NCBI RefSeq assembly: GCF_039555335.1
Contig: NC_092636.1
Location: 1,767,501-1,831,500 of the forward strand
Length of the DNA: 64,000 nucleotides
Reading direction: 5' to 3'
Origin: Amphiura filiformis
Lineage: Eukaryota > Echinodermata > Ophiuroidea > Amphilepidida > Amphiuridae
Shown in pieces: positions 1 through 12,612 of this stretch. Numbering within the stretch: the stretch's first letter is position 1; each line of letters begins with the position of its first letter. A model generated the notes under the pieces. It was not told the DNA's origin, made no database searches, and was given only the letters and a program-made list of their open reading frames with translations. The translations under genes and the position numbers were made by a program.

Positions 1-147
1 TATGCTTGGTGTAAGATATTCATGAGTTAAACTAGTGTAAAGACTCCATTGTGAAATTAAGCAGCTTACGGAATAAAGCTGTATAATCCTTCAATAGAAG
101 ATTTGTGCTAGGCTAATTCCATGCAGTCTTACACAAAGGATAAACCC
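1..147 (+). repeat. Dispersed direct repeat, copy 1
   Basis: Aligns over about 140 bases with 2661-2793 in the same orientation, including a shared stretch ATAATCCTTCAATAGAAGAT. The ends carry a short inverted match (GTGTAAGA near 9, TCTTACAC near 127), so it may be a small TIR element. The family is unknown. Confidence 0.6.
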
Positions 148-464
148 AGAATGTGAGAAGCACAATGCAATTCAACAATAAGAAAAATCTGAAATTATTA
201 ATATTTTCCTTCACATCAGTCAGTCTGTGTTCTATGATGTTTCTTGCAGGTGCTTAACCAATTGCATACCAAAAATTAATGAGCAGTCGGTCATGACTAA
301 AAGATGACTAAAAGAATCCTGATGGTTGTGACCATAGTACTTCAAATAGACTGATTGCTTGTTATAAGAACATAATGATAGCAAGTTTCTGCTGTGACAA
401 GTTTTGGAGATAGTAGGAGCCTAGTGAGGTACAACCGAAAAGACTGGTTTGTGCGTTGTTTATA

Positions 465-684
465 GAGGGCAAAATAGTGTACCTCCGGATTATATCGCTA
501 TGCGCCTGGCAAACTTTGATTCAAAGTACATGGTTGCTTTTATTCTGCATGTAACGCATTTCGCAAAAAAAGGGCGCTAAGCGCTGCATAAGCAAACATT
601 TGTAACGCTAAAGCTTAAAGATGCCAATCATCCTTCTATTTCTGTCTTTAGCCTATTAAGCATGAGGAGGTACTGTTTGCCCTC
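465..684. mobile_element. TIR miniature element, GAGGGCAAAATAGTGTACC family, copy 1
   Basis: The left end GAGGGCAAAATAGTGTACC is mirrored at the right end (GGTACTGTTTGCCCTC). It contains no ORF of note. A second copy lies at 1282-1476. About 600 bases between the two copies (685-1281) show nothing I recognise. Confidence 0.6.
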
Positions 685-1281
685 AATGAGCGACAAACCA
701 ATATGGGTGATTTACCATAGTGTTACACACAGCAATTTTGAGTTGGCACTCTTTGGTTCTAATCTCTGTGGATGATCCACATGTTTTGGGTTTTACACAT
801 GTAGCAGCCACTTCTTACATTTTAGGGTTCATAGAAAATTGAAATTAAGTGGTGTCAAAATGATACAACACATCGGCACTAACCATCTATGTATTGAAAT
901 TAAGCGTTAGTTTTCACAGTGTGATTATTAAAGAGCTTGACCTGCCCCAGTGTTGTGTGTTCTAATACCAGTTGTATGGGAATTGTATGGAAACTCTTGT
1001 TCTCTATTTCCCCATCAGGGAATGGTACTCTAATGAATTAAGTATATACATTGTTGCTATGTTCAAGTGCTCATCATGGATTAAAAGAGAAAATAAACGA
1101 GAAGTCTCTGCCCAATGCTCTCCATTCGCTTCAGAATCCCATGAGTGCAGTAATATTAATTTCTTTGTGTCAACCATTATGGCTGAATACCACTCTCCAC
1201 TCTCTTTGAAAACAAAGCATTTGCCTGGTCTTGTGTGAATTGAAACCAAAAAATTAGACCCAAAATTGGTTTGTCACACCT

Positions 1282-1476
1282 GGAGACAAAATAGTGTACT
1301 TCCGGTATTTATCAATAAATTGTCTAGTTTCGAACGATAATTTGCGTCCAAGCTGTGGCATTGCAAAGGTTTGTGTGCATAGCACTTAGCACATGTTATC
1401 GGCACAACACAAAACTTCAAATCAAAGCTTACTTTGGGCATGGAAAAATAATCCGAAGTACATTATTTTGCCCTCC
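1282..1476. mobile_element. TIR miniature element, GAGGGCAAAATAGTGTACC family, copy 2
   Basis: Left end GGAGACAAAATAGTGTACTT and right end GTACATTATTTTGCCCTCC are inverted matches, and both ends match copy 1 at 465-684. Bases 1477-1970 show no feature. Confidence 0.55.
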
Positions 1477-1970
1477 ATGAGTGACATACAAAAACGTGGC
1501 AGAGTGGGCTCTCTTTAGGTCTAATATCTTTAATTGAAATCATTACACAACCAGTGTGTTTGATTAACACAGCTTGTGGGCAATGAAAAATGGATGTTTA
1601 CTGTAATTCAGTCGCTGTTTTTCGTCATCCATGGCCATGGGAGTCTGAACACAAGAATAGCACTTTAAATATTTGACTATGGCTAAAAATGAAACAAGTT
1701 TGATTCCTGCAGGCTGTGGTTTTTGGAGCAATTATACTGCATTTGGTATTCTTATTTGAACATTAGTAATATATCATTAAAATCGAGCTTTAGTTTTGCA
1801 CACACTTGTAATTTTCGTATAAAGAAACCCAATTTATAATTGACTCGCCCATCAATATATGCAATTTGAGGGGTATTTTAGGATGAATCCTGACTTGTTC
1901 ACATTTTGGTCTTTATGCCACTAGAGGACACAAGCTTGTTTTGCCTAAAAACAAGCTAAGTACATAATTT

Positions 1971-2150
1971 TGGGCTATTCCAGTTGAATTCCATACACCC
2001 CAAATGGAAGGCATGACCTTAATCTCCACGCATGGTGTAGATTTCAAACGGAGTTGCCCATTCAGGTAACCCCCATTTGAAATTTACACTCATGCACTCA
2101 ATATGGGAAAGATTAAGGTCATGTCTTCCATAGGGTGTGTGTGGATTGGT
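1971..2150. mobile_element. Palindromic miniature element, TTGGGCTATTCCAGTTGAA family
   Basis: The left arm begins TGGGCTATTCCAGTTGAA. The right half mirrors the inner part of the arm (ATGTCTTCCATAGGGTGTG), but the outermost right end is missing, so the copy is degraded. Other copies: 4705, 11691, 24163, 56764, and a relative at 32276. Confidence 0.65.
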
Positions 2151-2660
2151 GTTTTGTTTTTGCATCTCGTAGTCTTACTGTTGTTTTCAAATTTAGAAAT
2201 GAGTGATATTTTTTTAATTGTGTCTGTTTTTATTTCTTCAGTAATAATATTTATTTTGTAATTTTTGCATTTAGAAGTTACGGCTTGAAGTCATTAGTTT
2301 GTTGGTGGTGGGGTTTTAGATAAATTTATTAAATAAATAGCCTAGATCCCTTGGTTATTTTCTTTTAAAGTTTTATTATTTTATTTTTTGTTTATGAAAA
2401 AAGTTGCACCAACACGCTGGTTGTGTTGATGGGTTATACAGCACAAGCACAGTCGTACGTCATCTTCTATATGTACTCTATATCCATTACGTTAAGATGC
2501 AAACAAATAAAAAAAAAATCCAAATAGAATTGTAGTTAATGCTGTAAATGTTAAGAAACAAACTGATGCAATATATTTAAGCTTTTCACACTTAATTAAG
2601 AATATCCTCATCAGTGTATCTTTGTAACTTAATTGTGCTTTATCACTATATGTCCAAGAT

Positions 2661-2793
2661 GCGGTGTAAGATATACATGAGTTAGACTAGCGTAAAGACT
2701 CAATTGAAGAATTACGCAGGGATATGTATAATCCTTCAATAGAAGATTTCTGTGCTAGGCTAATTCTATGTAGTTTTACACGAAGGATAAACA
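2661..2793 (+). repeat. Dispersed direct repeat, copy 2
   Basis: Second copy of the sequence at 1-147, same orientation, with scattered substitutions and small indels. Confidence 0.6.
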
Positions 2794-3699
2794 GTAGATG
2801 ACCCATCAAAAACTTAAGATTAATCTGTATATCTGTAACATAACTTTTTTTTTTTAATGGCCATGTGGATGTATCCAATATCCATCCTGTTCAAATCCCA
2901 ACTGCATCCACCCTGTGACCCCTTGTCTTTGTCACTAAAGTCTTCCTACTATCAAATCTGAAGAATGTGGAATGATTGAAGAGGGTATAGTTAGTGCCCA
3001 AGGTTCTAAAGCTACAAAATTGTATCTCTTAGATTTGTGGGAATGAAATATTAAGAATTTGTAATTCAAAGAGGAATTTGGGGTGATTCTCATGTGCTTA
3101 TTGAAGTGTGCATTTCATTGATAGAACTTGAAGTTGACATTATGCTGTCGGTAATTATCTGAAGAAAACAAAAAGTGGTCACAAGACTATGTGGGGGAGG
3201 GGCGTGTGTCACTTTTGCGTCTTTTTGTGCTACAAAGAGTGAAGCTCTATTTAAGTTTGAATTCATCTTGTGTAGAAGAATTGTTAAAAATGTGTTATGA
3301 CAATGACCACGTAAGGGACTTAATTTGGAAGTATGGTTTTTTTTCGCATTCATGATACAAACGATTCATACAATTGCAGATTTCTGAATTTTAGGAATCA
3401 GTTGTTAGTTGTAACAAGGTTCTGTAGAATTTAGTAAAAAAAAGCAACATCAAAAATGTAAGGCATTTGGCATGGAGTTAGCTCTAACTTGATTTACAAT
3501 AGGTATAAAAAACAACAACCAAGATATCATCAAAATTTCTATTGTCTTGATTATGTGTGTCCTTGAGGCCTTGTCATCCCTGCTCTTGACATGATTTTAA
3601 TGTTGATCACTTGTGTAACTGCATGTTTATACTTGGCACTCTGTATCGTTACGCATAACTGGCCAAGTAACAATCCGATTCACCAACAATTAACTAGCA
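2794..3699. other. Plain AT-rich non-coding stretch
   Basis: No credible coding exon, RNA gene or terminal inverted repeat seen. It contains poly-T and poly-A runs and a short G-rich patch near 3190. Confidence 0.5.
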
Positions 3700-4050
3700 T
3701 GCTTCTACTGGAGCCTAAAAATAATGGTTGCGGTGTCTACCGGGAGTAATGAAATTACTGTGTATGTGTACCAAAAGTACTGAAAAACCTTCTGGAACCA
3801 GTCAGGTGCCACAACAGTTTGGTGAACTTCCGGTTCACAAACCAACCTTTACTCTGCTGTGTTTCTACTGTGGAAAATACTCGGTGTCGCATTGCATGAT
3901 CTATCTCATGAGGTGGTTCAACAGTTGCTGAGTGGCCACACCGCATAACTCTGAACCAATCTGTTTCTACTGAACACATTAACAGGTATTACTCTGAACT
4001 AAACGGCATCACCCGCTAAACCTTTCCCCAGTAGAAACACAGTTAGAAAG
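3700..4050. repeat. Repeat region with recurring TTTCTACTG motif
   Basis: TTTCTACTG occurs near 3861 and 3962. A related CTTCTACTGG stands near 3711, and the inverse CCAGTAGAAACACA near 4030 closes the block. The same motif recurs at 18560-19310 with similar surroundings (a hairpin-like CC..GAGGTGG segment). This supports one dispersed family of unknown type. Confidence 0.45.
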
Positions 4051-4145
4051 ACCATCAACAAGGCCTTAAATATGAAGTTTCTTAATTAGAGGCATTTGGA
4101 AATGAGTGGCAAGCATGTATATCTAAGTTTTGATTTGTTTGTAAC

Positions 4146-4166
4146 ATACACACACACACACACACA
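4146..4166. repeat. (CA)n microsatellite
   Basis: About ten uninterrupted CA units. Confidence 0.9.
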
Positions 4167-4422
4167 AGTACGCACTGTGCAGATGTATTTGTAGTGTGGG
4201 TTGACACAGTGGGCCCTATATTGTATAGTGCCAGTTTTATTGTTGAACCACCAGTCCTTTTTTTCTCCATTGCATATACAATGTAGTGTGTGGTAGTTTT
4301 TCCAAGACATGACTCTATTTTGTCAAAACTACCGGGTGGAATTACGATTATGTAATCATAATTTATCTGTGTCGGATAGCATTGTTGTGTTAAACAATAC
4401 CCATCATTTTGGCTATCTTGTA

Positions 4423-4558
4423 CAGTGGAACTTTGTTATTGCAAAATTGTCAGAGCCACAGAATTTAGTATTTGCTAACAAAATTGACTGTTATCAGGTC
4501 TTTATAATGTACGAAATATATGCTAAGGAAGCATTTTGTGTAGACCAAGTTTCCACTG
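4423..4558. mobile_element. Mariner-like miniature element flanked by TA
   Basis: Begins CAGTGGAACTTTGTTATTGC and ends AAGTTTCCACTG, with TA on both sides. The left arm shares a diverged internal motif (TCAGAGCCACAGAATTTAGT) with the element at 52717-52902. The TA target site and CAGTGGAA end are typical of Tc1/mariner-derived miniature elements. Confidence 0.65.
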
Positions 4559-4704
4559 TATTTTGACACCTGTGACGGCTACGGAGTAATCATAACTGTA
4601 TACGATAGTGTATTTGTGTGTTTATATGACGTCACATGTGGTACAAAATGATTGCCATAATTGTTTTATCATGGTTTGGATTTTGCTTGTATCCAGGATT
4701 ATAT

Positions 4705-4861
4705 TGGGCTATTCCAGTTGAAGCCCATATACCCCCTATGGAAAACATGACCTTAATCTCCCACACAGGGAGTGTGAATTTCAAATGGAGTTACCTAATC
4801 AGACAACCCCAGGATCATATCTTCCATTTGGGGGTGTATGGATTTCAACTGGAACAGTCCA
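4705..4861. mobile_element. Palindromic miniature element, TTGGGCTATTCCAGTTGAA family
   Basis: Left end TTGGGCTATTCCAGTTGAAG and right end GATTTCAACTGGAACAGTCC are inverted matches. The interior carries the family core (ACATGACCTTAATCTCCCAC). It is shorter than the copy at 24163, with the inner right arm deleted. Confidence 0.7.
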
Positions 4862-4899
4862 TTGATATAAAATCGAATGGATTGAAAATAATGCACAAC

Positions 4900-5111
4900 A
4901 TTTATCAGGGACCACCTTTTGAGGAGAGCGAGGGCAATTGCTATCTACTGCTCTCCTTAAATCTGATATAGGAGAGTGATTTTTAGCTCTCCTTAGTTGA
5001 CCATTTTCTCCTTACATTCTGTTGGAAATGCTCTAAACAGCTCTCCTTGCAGGCTCCAGAAGAGCTATTGAATGCTCTCCTGCAAATTCCAAAAGACAGT
5101 CCCTGATTTAT
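4900..5111. mobile_element. TIR miniature element with GCTCTCCTT internal repeats
   Basis: Left end ATTTATCAGGGACCACCTTT and right end AAAGACAGTCCCTGATTTAT are inverted matches. The interior contains several GCTCTCCT words in both orientations. Confidence 0.6.
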
Positions 5112-7118
5112 AGGTTGAGCTATGAGCTGTTAAATATTGGGTAAAACTAAGGCGGTTAAATCATATGTGATACATTGCTCCATTGACCCTAATGCTTAAT
5201 AGGCCAAACAGTTTCAGGGTACTTATGTGGATAGTGCATAATACAACAATGCTTGTACATAGTGTTGTCACTGTGCAGTGCTCTCTAAACAGTGGCATAG
5301 TGCACACCTAACATACTACACACACTTTTTTTCCGTAGAAAGCAGTCATTGCCATGTTATATTAATGTTTTGATTCAACTAAAAATCAAAACGAGACTTT
5401 AATTTGCTGCTGTAACCAGCAAACTGTTTTCTCTGCTTTTCACATGCAGTGTGGAAAATAACATTTTTTAAAAAAAAAAAAAAGAAAATGTTGTTTAAAA
5501 ATATATGTCAAAAGTGACACCTCTCTTTATTTTAAAACAATAAGAGGAGTGTTGTCAAACAAACATTTTATATAGTGTGTGACATGATTAAAAAAGGAAG
5601 AGATGAAATTTTGTAATATCAAAATACTGATGAATATGTAGTCATAATATATGCTCATAATGTGATGATAGTATTTATGTAAGTATATATTCTTAATTCT
5701 TGTGTACGGTAAAACACACTATTCTGGCTTCTTTATAATCACAAGTTTTCAACAAATTTCCTGTGATGTAAGTGTCACCCACCATAAGCATCAGAATTTC
5801 CTACTTTTTGTTGTCTGTTATACCTGTTTTGAATAATTATTCAGGTTAAATTTACTGACATGAATATACTGTTTAATGCTTGTGATCCTTTTTACTGCGG
5901 GTTATAATTACTTTTCGGTACTTCCTCAGTATTTTCTTATTCTTTCTCATAGTTCAATGACCCCCATTAAAAACCAAAGCTCGAATATTGACCTCAAGTT
6001 ATGGAACATGAGTTTTTGTACCCAGCTCATCTAAAGGTCATTATTTGGGTGTAGGAACATATTGTGGTTAAGGAACTGTGTCCTAGAGATTGTCTTGTTT
6101 GAGATCCTAGCATCTGAAAGTGGGTAGACAAGAACAGAGAAGTCAAATATCAAACTCGTACAGCAAATCTGTAGCAATTACTGCTTAAGATTTGAAATCA
6201 AAGGATGTCATCATCAGCAGTAAATTTGTGATGGTAGCTTATACCTTTAAGACCTTAAAGTAGGGAAGTATTCAAGTTAGTTGTGGGAGAGACTTACGGA
6301 TGCACACCCCTGGCTCTGAGCTTCAGGCTTTAAAGCAGTCTGCTGCCCTCACACAGGCAAAAATTGCACACTACAGTGTAGGACATAGCAAGAAGGCATG
6401 CAGCAAAAATGGCTGTCACTTGCTACTTATGTATGTCTTCTCAATTTAGCTCGGTTGTTGACATCTTAATCATTGCCTCCATTCAGTGCTGAGTCATTGA
6501 ATGTGTTGATGTAAACGAATCAAGTTAATGTCAGGGATGTTAAACGGGAGATACATCTTTAATGTGATTTGGTATTTTTCGACATCAATATAAAAAAAAA
6601 AAGACTTATTTTTAGATATTGATGCAAGAAATGTTGCATACTTTGGTCATTTTTATCAGTGGCATGTCTTATAGGTCTGATTGTCTGATAAATTTGCATA
6701 TATACGCTTGTTTTATGTTATCACTTTCTTTTGACCCAAAATGTAAAGAAATAGACAAGAATATATGGTCGGAATACAATGTGTCTTAACATGTCTTGAT
6801 TGAATTGTTCATTTGAGAAGGCCTATCAAAAATGTACAAAAATGATTTGACTCAAAATTTTAGTATTGATCATCGAGAACATTTACCGATGCTAGGTTTG
6901 CGGATTTCTAGCCTGAATATGTCAATTGACTTCTTTCTAAACGCTGTGGGAAGTCTTGTGAGTAAATGATACCTGTTGCCTCTACTAGTTCTAGTAATGA
7001 AAGAATAGATCTAATATTTATCCAACACTGGTGTCTACATTATGCTTTGACTACTTAACTGTACAAGCCATACATCATTCTTATGTTTTAGTGGGCTACA
7101 TTATAGTGGCTAACAACA
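5112..7118. other. Plain AT-rich non-coding stretch
   Basis: No convincing exon, RNA gene or delimited repeat seen; only homopolymer runs such as poly-A near 5469 and 6591. Confidence 0.5.
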
Positions 7119-7167
7119 TGGGGTGGGATGGGGCTGGTGGGAGGGGATGGGGTTAGGGGTGGGTGGT
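7119..7167 (+). other. G-rich tract, candidate G-quadruplex
   Basis: At least seven runs of three or more G separated by 1-5 bases on the plus strand, in an otherwise AT-rich region. This meets the usual G3+N1-7 pattern several times over. Confidence 0.7.
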
Positions 7168-8370
7168 AATGATTTAATGGGTATTCATTCACCTTTTATT
7201 ATATGTGAAACTGAAAGATTATTTATAACTTTGAATTTTTGAACTCATGTTGAATAATGAGGAAATAATATATGTGCATGTGTGTGTTCAGACAAGAGAG
7301 GGAGAAAAGGAGCAAGCGATTTTTATGCAGTGTTATATGCCGAGTATGCACGACTTGGTAAAGTAGGTCACAATTTATTTTTCTGCAGAGCATATTGATA
7401 ATGCTTTAATAATGTTTTGAGTTGGGAACGAAAACAATAGTCGTATAATACTGTCATGCGCCACATATGTATATAATGATGATTTTTTGTTTTTTATTTT
7501 CCCCGACAACTTGAAACACTGAAATTCATAGCTCTTTGCAAGATGAAAATATATAGAGAATTTTAGGAGAGAGGAGAACATGTGCCATAATTTGTGATGC
7601 ATATACATCCATTTGTTATTGTAGTCAACTCTGCAACTATTTATACATGGGTTCAAAAGATGTGAATATTGTAATGGAGTTTTTCCATGGTGGAACAATT
7701 CATAAGTCATATTAATGTAGTAACAGAGAGTCGCAAGTGTCTCAATATGGTATGTGAGTGATTTTCTTCAAGGCACATGCATTTGGGAAATTTGTGCGTT
7801 CAAAACAGGAGCATAGTCCCATTGCAGGACCTGTTGACAAACAAAAAGATAATCTTTCGTAGTATTGGCATCAGATAAGTGTGAATTGGTTACAAAATTG
7901 CTTACAATTGTAACACTGTACATAACAATATTTGAGGAAGATTTTTGAAGATTGATGCTGAAGAGTGTATTCAAATAAGCATTGGCATGGCTAATGCTTT
8001 GAACAGTAAAGTTTGCTTAGGAACTAATAAAGAGAGATTTGTGTCCAAACTAAAGAAGTTTGATGACTTGATGCAATCATCACTGTATGAAGTCCTCAAT
8101 CATCACTGTATGATAAACTTTGATGACTTCATAGTGTGGTGATTGCAGGACATTTTATAACTGAATTCTCACCCTGAGAGCCTTGTGATTACTCACATGA
8201 TTACAGAAGGTTGTATCCTGTGTGTGAGATGCATTGTATAAAATTGAAACTATCCAATATTTGATTGACATAATGTGACTCTGAGAATGTAAATTATGTG
8301 CACATGATAGTCTTGTGGTTTCACTGACAAATGTGTAAGAGGTAGTAGTATCGCATTTGTTATGTATCTA
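7168..8370. other. Non-coding stretch without recognisable features
   Basis: Only a local direct repeat near 8060-8130 (CAATCATCACTGTATGA twice, TTTGATGACTT twice). No coding signature. Confidence 0.45.
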
Positions 8371-8500
8371 TAAGCTGTACTGGCTTTGGCGCACAATTTC
8401 AAGGTTGCATGTTCAAATCCCTATGGTGCCATTACACTTGAGAAGGGCTTTAACCTCTATTTTATGTCAGCACACTGGTGTACCAGCATATAGTGCTGTT
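8371..8500 (+). mobile_element. Degenerate tRNA-derived SINE
   Basis: A B-box-like GTTCAAATCC at 8411-8420 follows a weak A-box-like segment (TGTACTGGCTTTGG). It is followed by a ...GAAGGGCTTTAACCTCTATT segment resembling the conserved core of several SINE families, from general knowledge. Both the tRNA head and the boundaries are eroded. Confidence 0.4.
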
Positions 8501-11014
8501 ATGTGAAGATACTCACTGCAGGGGAAACCCGAGGGAGGAGCGGCAAATACCCCAAATTAACTTCTACAGGGAGTCTAGCCCAAACGCAAATGTAAAAGAA
8601 ATGAGAGATGGTTACGGCTGTCACCATTTTTATGTGTTCATTGATGTGGTGGTTATGAAAAAGATAAAATTAACTGGAACTCTTACAAGAGACCATAATA
8701 TGTCTCAGCTTGAGCAAAAACTATTAATTAATGTCCATTGAAAAGTGATACTATTGAATCCCTAACAATAGCCATTCATTAAGTTGACATTCATCATGCT
8801 TAAATTGGCTGCATGTTTGGTTCTTCTCATTGTCAAAAATCCGCTCAAACATCATTGCAACCAACTTTCTGAAGGAGAAATGTAGCAAGACTACACATGC
8901 CCACAGTCTCACACTGGTGTATTATTAGAGGGGGAGGGGAGGGGGCTTTTCTGCTTTGTTTGATGTAAGTGTCTGCCTGACCAAGAGAATATCATGAGCA
9001 TCTCCATAGTAACCGGGCAATTATGAGCAGCAACTCATTAAGGCATGAATCCCTGTAAATGCACTTTTATAAAAGGTTTAGGAAACAGGATATAAAATAA
9101 CAATGCTTCAAAAGCAATGTGTTTTCTTAGCATTTTATGTCGAACATTTTTCAAAGAAAATTGTTGTAAAGGAAGTTCACTTCCTGAGATTTTCAGTGAA
9201 AATTGAGCGAGTCAAAAGATGCAAGATATATCACTCAAGATTAAAATGTATATTGGTTGTGGGCTTAATTTGTATTCAAACCCACCATTGGGAAATGCTA
9301 ATATGTTTGGCGCATAGGTTTATAGTAATTTGTAGGCCCAAGTGTCCTGATGGAGAATAATGTATTGTAGAGGACTAGAAGCCCAATTATACCAACATGT
9401 TGACTGGAGCACTAAAAGATTAAGTGCTTTTCATATAAATCACTTGTTCACTGGCCTATGAACATCAAAATGTGTACAAGGGCATTGGATATTTCAGAAA
9501 TGTAGTACCGTTTCTTATCAAAATCTGATCGCAGTACTGTGTGATCGGACATTTTGAGAAATGTCTGATATGCTTAGCCTATTACAGTTATCTTAGTCTA
9601 GTGTACAAGGGACTGATTTGAAAAAGCAAGCAACATTTATGTGTTCCAAGCAGGTGTAATGTATCAAATATGTAGCAGTGTATTAAGATCTAACAGACAA
9701 GTGGATGTATTTGCTGATCATACAAAGGGTTTTTATGGGTTATAATTGTAATACATGATCAGGTGTACAGGTGGTTCACCTATTTGTGTATTAATGCATT
9801 TCTTTAGTGTTGAGCAACTCATCAGTAAATGCATCAATATCAGAGTGGGAATTTATATTTGTTGTTACAAACTCTACAATTCGGACATATTGCAGAGTAA
9901 GGGAGAGAGAGAGTGAGTGTGAGAGAGTTGATAAAATATTCAGATAATGTGAATTGTAAAAAAATGATGAAGATGATAATAATAATAATATACTCAAAAT
10001 GGACTTGCTTTTATCTACTCCCTACTTATGTAAATGGACACTTCAATTGCCAACTAACGATGTTTTGTTTCTTTTGTAAATGCAGAATAGTCTTACTTTT
10101 CAAAGGCATGTCCATTTTGAGTGATTTAAAAGCAGCAAAGTAGTAAAAACTTGTTAATGTCTACCCCCACTTTATCCACTCATCACAAAGTGATACTAAT
10201 AGTGTTGTAAAAGAATTGCGAGGAAAAACAGAGCGGGTGCTGAAAACAAACCTTGTCGTATACCACAGTGTTCCAACAATTAGCAAGTTTTTACGATATA
10301 GATTGTTAGACTCCTTCCCAAGTCTAGCCATGTTCCCTTTATAGGGGACAACCAAGTGCTTGGATAGGAGTCTAGGATGGCTGCCCTTATTTTTGCCCCA
10401 GTTATGTTCTGGGGCTATAATATTACTGTACAGTTGTCTTTGAAATTTGGAATAGTATATTGTATATGTTGTAGATAATGATTCATTATTCATGTATTTC
10501 CCCCCCTCTTGTTGTAATGGAATATTCCAGTTTACTGTGGCACCTACAATCATATTCTTAACCCCAGATCATATCAAGAAAAGAATATAATTATAATACT
10601 ATTTTGTTGTACTGCGTAGTATTTAAAATTCCACAGTTTCATGGAAATGCATTATATATGTGACACCGTTTGATACTGGACAAATGATAAAGGGAAATAT
10701 TGGTTTAATGTATGCGATAATTTGAGAAAGATAACTAGGGTTTTCTACCACAAATATTGCCCCATTTTAATTGATTAAGTGCACATTCTTCTCCAAGTAA
10801 GTATAACAAAAATTTGTTTTGAGTTTATTATGTAGCATTTTATTTAAGATTTGTTTTTACCTGTAATAAAACAACAAAGAAACTTGATGTCCTTTGAAAA
10901 GGAATTGATAAATAATATAATATAGCATATGCAATATTTGGTGAAAAAGTGTTTTTATTTTATGACTGTGACCCATCTGGGTTAATGTTATTTCATTTAG
11001 ATCAGTTTACATTG
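8501..11014. other. Non-coding stretch with a short GA-rich microsatellite
   Basis: A (GA)n-rich tract lies at about 9902-9929 and a short (AAT)n tract near 9976. I see nothing else that can be supported. Confidence 0.45.
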
Positions 11015-11218
11015 TATAGACCACTTGACATCTGACGTCATTGTTCGGCCAGTAAATGCGTGACGCATCATAGTTTGCTCAGGGCACATGCATTTTAAAA
11101 AGCCCACCACATTTCATATAGTACAAGAAAGCCATTGAACAGTGTAGCGGCTCGTACAAGCATATCATAGATGAGTCCCTCTCCTTTGTTGATAAACAAC
11201 AATGTCAAGTGGTCTATA
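11015..11218. mobile_element. TIR miniature element
   Basis: Left TATAGACCACTTGACAT and right ATGTCAAGTGGTCTATA form a perfect 17-bp terminal inverted repeat. There is no coding capacity in about 200 bp. Confidence 0.7.
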
Positions 11219-11690
11219 TAGTGGTCCAAAACTTTCAGCCCATTTTGACAAGCAACAGAAATCCACACAAAAATTTTACTTTTCAGAAATCCACTTTTTG
11301 GATGGTATTTTATTTAAAGGGACTATCAGTGACTGGCTAAATCAGAAAATCGAATAAATCATCACAAATCTTAATTTTAGATTTATGTATTTTGTGGAGA
11401 AAATGGGTGTGTAAGTGATTAGATGTAAAACAACAACCAAAGTCCCATGTTGCAATGTTGGGGTGTTTGTCTGTGCATTATAAAGTACACTTGTAGCTGC
11501 TACATGAGCAAGTCGACCTTGGGGATAAAAAAACATTAGTGACATATCTTACCGATATTATTTTATATGCTTTGTCTCGGATTGCCTTCAATCAATATTT
11601 GTCTAAAATTGCATGATTTTCTGTGAATTTAATTTTGATGGTCATTTGATTTGCAATATGATTAAAGTCCCTTAATTGAGCCACAAAATC

Positions 11691-12124
11691 GGGCAATTCC
11701 AGTTGAACCTCTATACACCCGTATGGAAGACATGCTTAATCTTCCACCCAGGACTTACACATGCATTTAACCCTATTTGATATTCACACTACCAGTGTGG
11801 AAGATTTAACCCTAACACTGACCATGGGTTTTTGATATCGGAAGGTAGAGAAGGAACAAAAATGGAGAGAAGATGAACAAAGAAGTCACTTGGTATCTCC
11901 GGGAATTGACCCTGGGACCCTTTGCGTGCCATGCACAAGATCGCTGACCTCATGCCATGAGGGTTTTGCTGGCCTGGAGAGCAATTCCGTGCATATATAT
12001 GATTAGGATGATTGTGCCATGGCATCACTTGGCATAAATGCTTGCGCAGTGGTTTTCTTTGTGGTTAAGGTTAGGGTTAATGTCTTCGCTATAAAGGGTG
12101 TATGAATTTCACTTAGAATTGCTC
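11691..12124. mobile_element. Palindromic GGGCTATTCC-family element split by a nested insertion
   Basis: The left arm is 11691-11809 (GGGCAATTCCAGTTGAACC). The right arm resumes at 12081 (TGTCTTCGCTATAAAGGGTG) and runs to about 12124. The two halves are separated exactly by the TTAA-flanked element at 11810-12076. Compared with the uninterrupted copy at 24163, the break falls in the GAAGATTTAA part of the inner arm. Confidence 0.7.
11810..12076 (-). mobile_element. piggyBac-like miniature element (TTAA target site)
   Basis: Begins CCCTAACAC, ends GGTTAGGG and is flanked by TTAA on both sides (11806-11809, 12077-12080), as expected for piggyBac-type insertion. The minus strand carries the family's internal segment that ends GTGACTTCTTTGTTCATCTT, preceded by a worn Pol III B-box-like word. 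Related copies: 19330, 43175, 53686, 59345. It has no transposase ORF. Confidence 0.75.
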
Positions 12125-12612
12125 ATTGTGGAATAGCAGCCCTGAAAGAGTACAGACAGACAGGCGTTGTACAACTTTTGAAAGACATGGGACATTAGCA
12201 TTTGACATATGGTTATTTAATTTTCAAAAAAATTTAAATACTAATATTTTGTCATGCTTTTGGCAAAATCCAGGGGATGATTAGGACTAAAGCCTGGGGA
12301 TACTTTAAATCTGACTAGGGTTGTTACATCGTTAAAGATTTAATAGCCGATGTCATTTCTATTAAAAAAACCATTTTGACAAAAACATGCATGTTTGCCA
12401 CATCAATTCTAAAAACCCTGCTGAAGCTATAAATTAATATCCCCTGAGAAGCAGGCATAATCATGGGGAACCCCCCAAACTTTCCCCTATAAGCATTTCA
12501 AGTCAAGGTGAATCCACCGAAAAACGTTGGAAATGTAAAGAAAGCAGCGAGTTTAAAAAAGGCCCACCTATGCTTACTTTTTGAAACTTGGTCCCAATTG
12601 TAAAAGGCAATG

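Noticed and set aside
1..2793. LTR retrotransposon bounded by the direct repeats at 1 and 2661
   Set aside because: No gag or pol coding, primer-binding site or polypurine tract between them, and no TG..CA ends.
4636..4971. 111-codon plus-strand open frame with a hydrophobic start
   Set aside because: Most of it translates the palindromic GGGCTATTCC element and the start of the next TIR element.
10161..10553. 130-codon minus-strand open frame
   Set aside because: Composition is that of random AT-rich DNA, with no motif or splice context.
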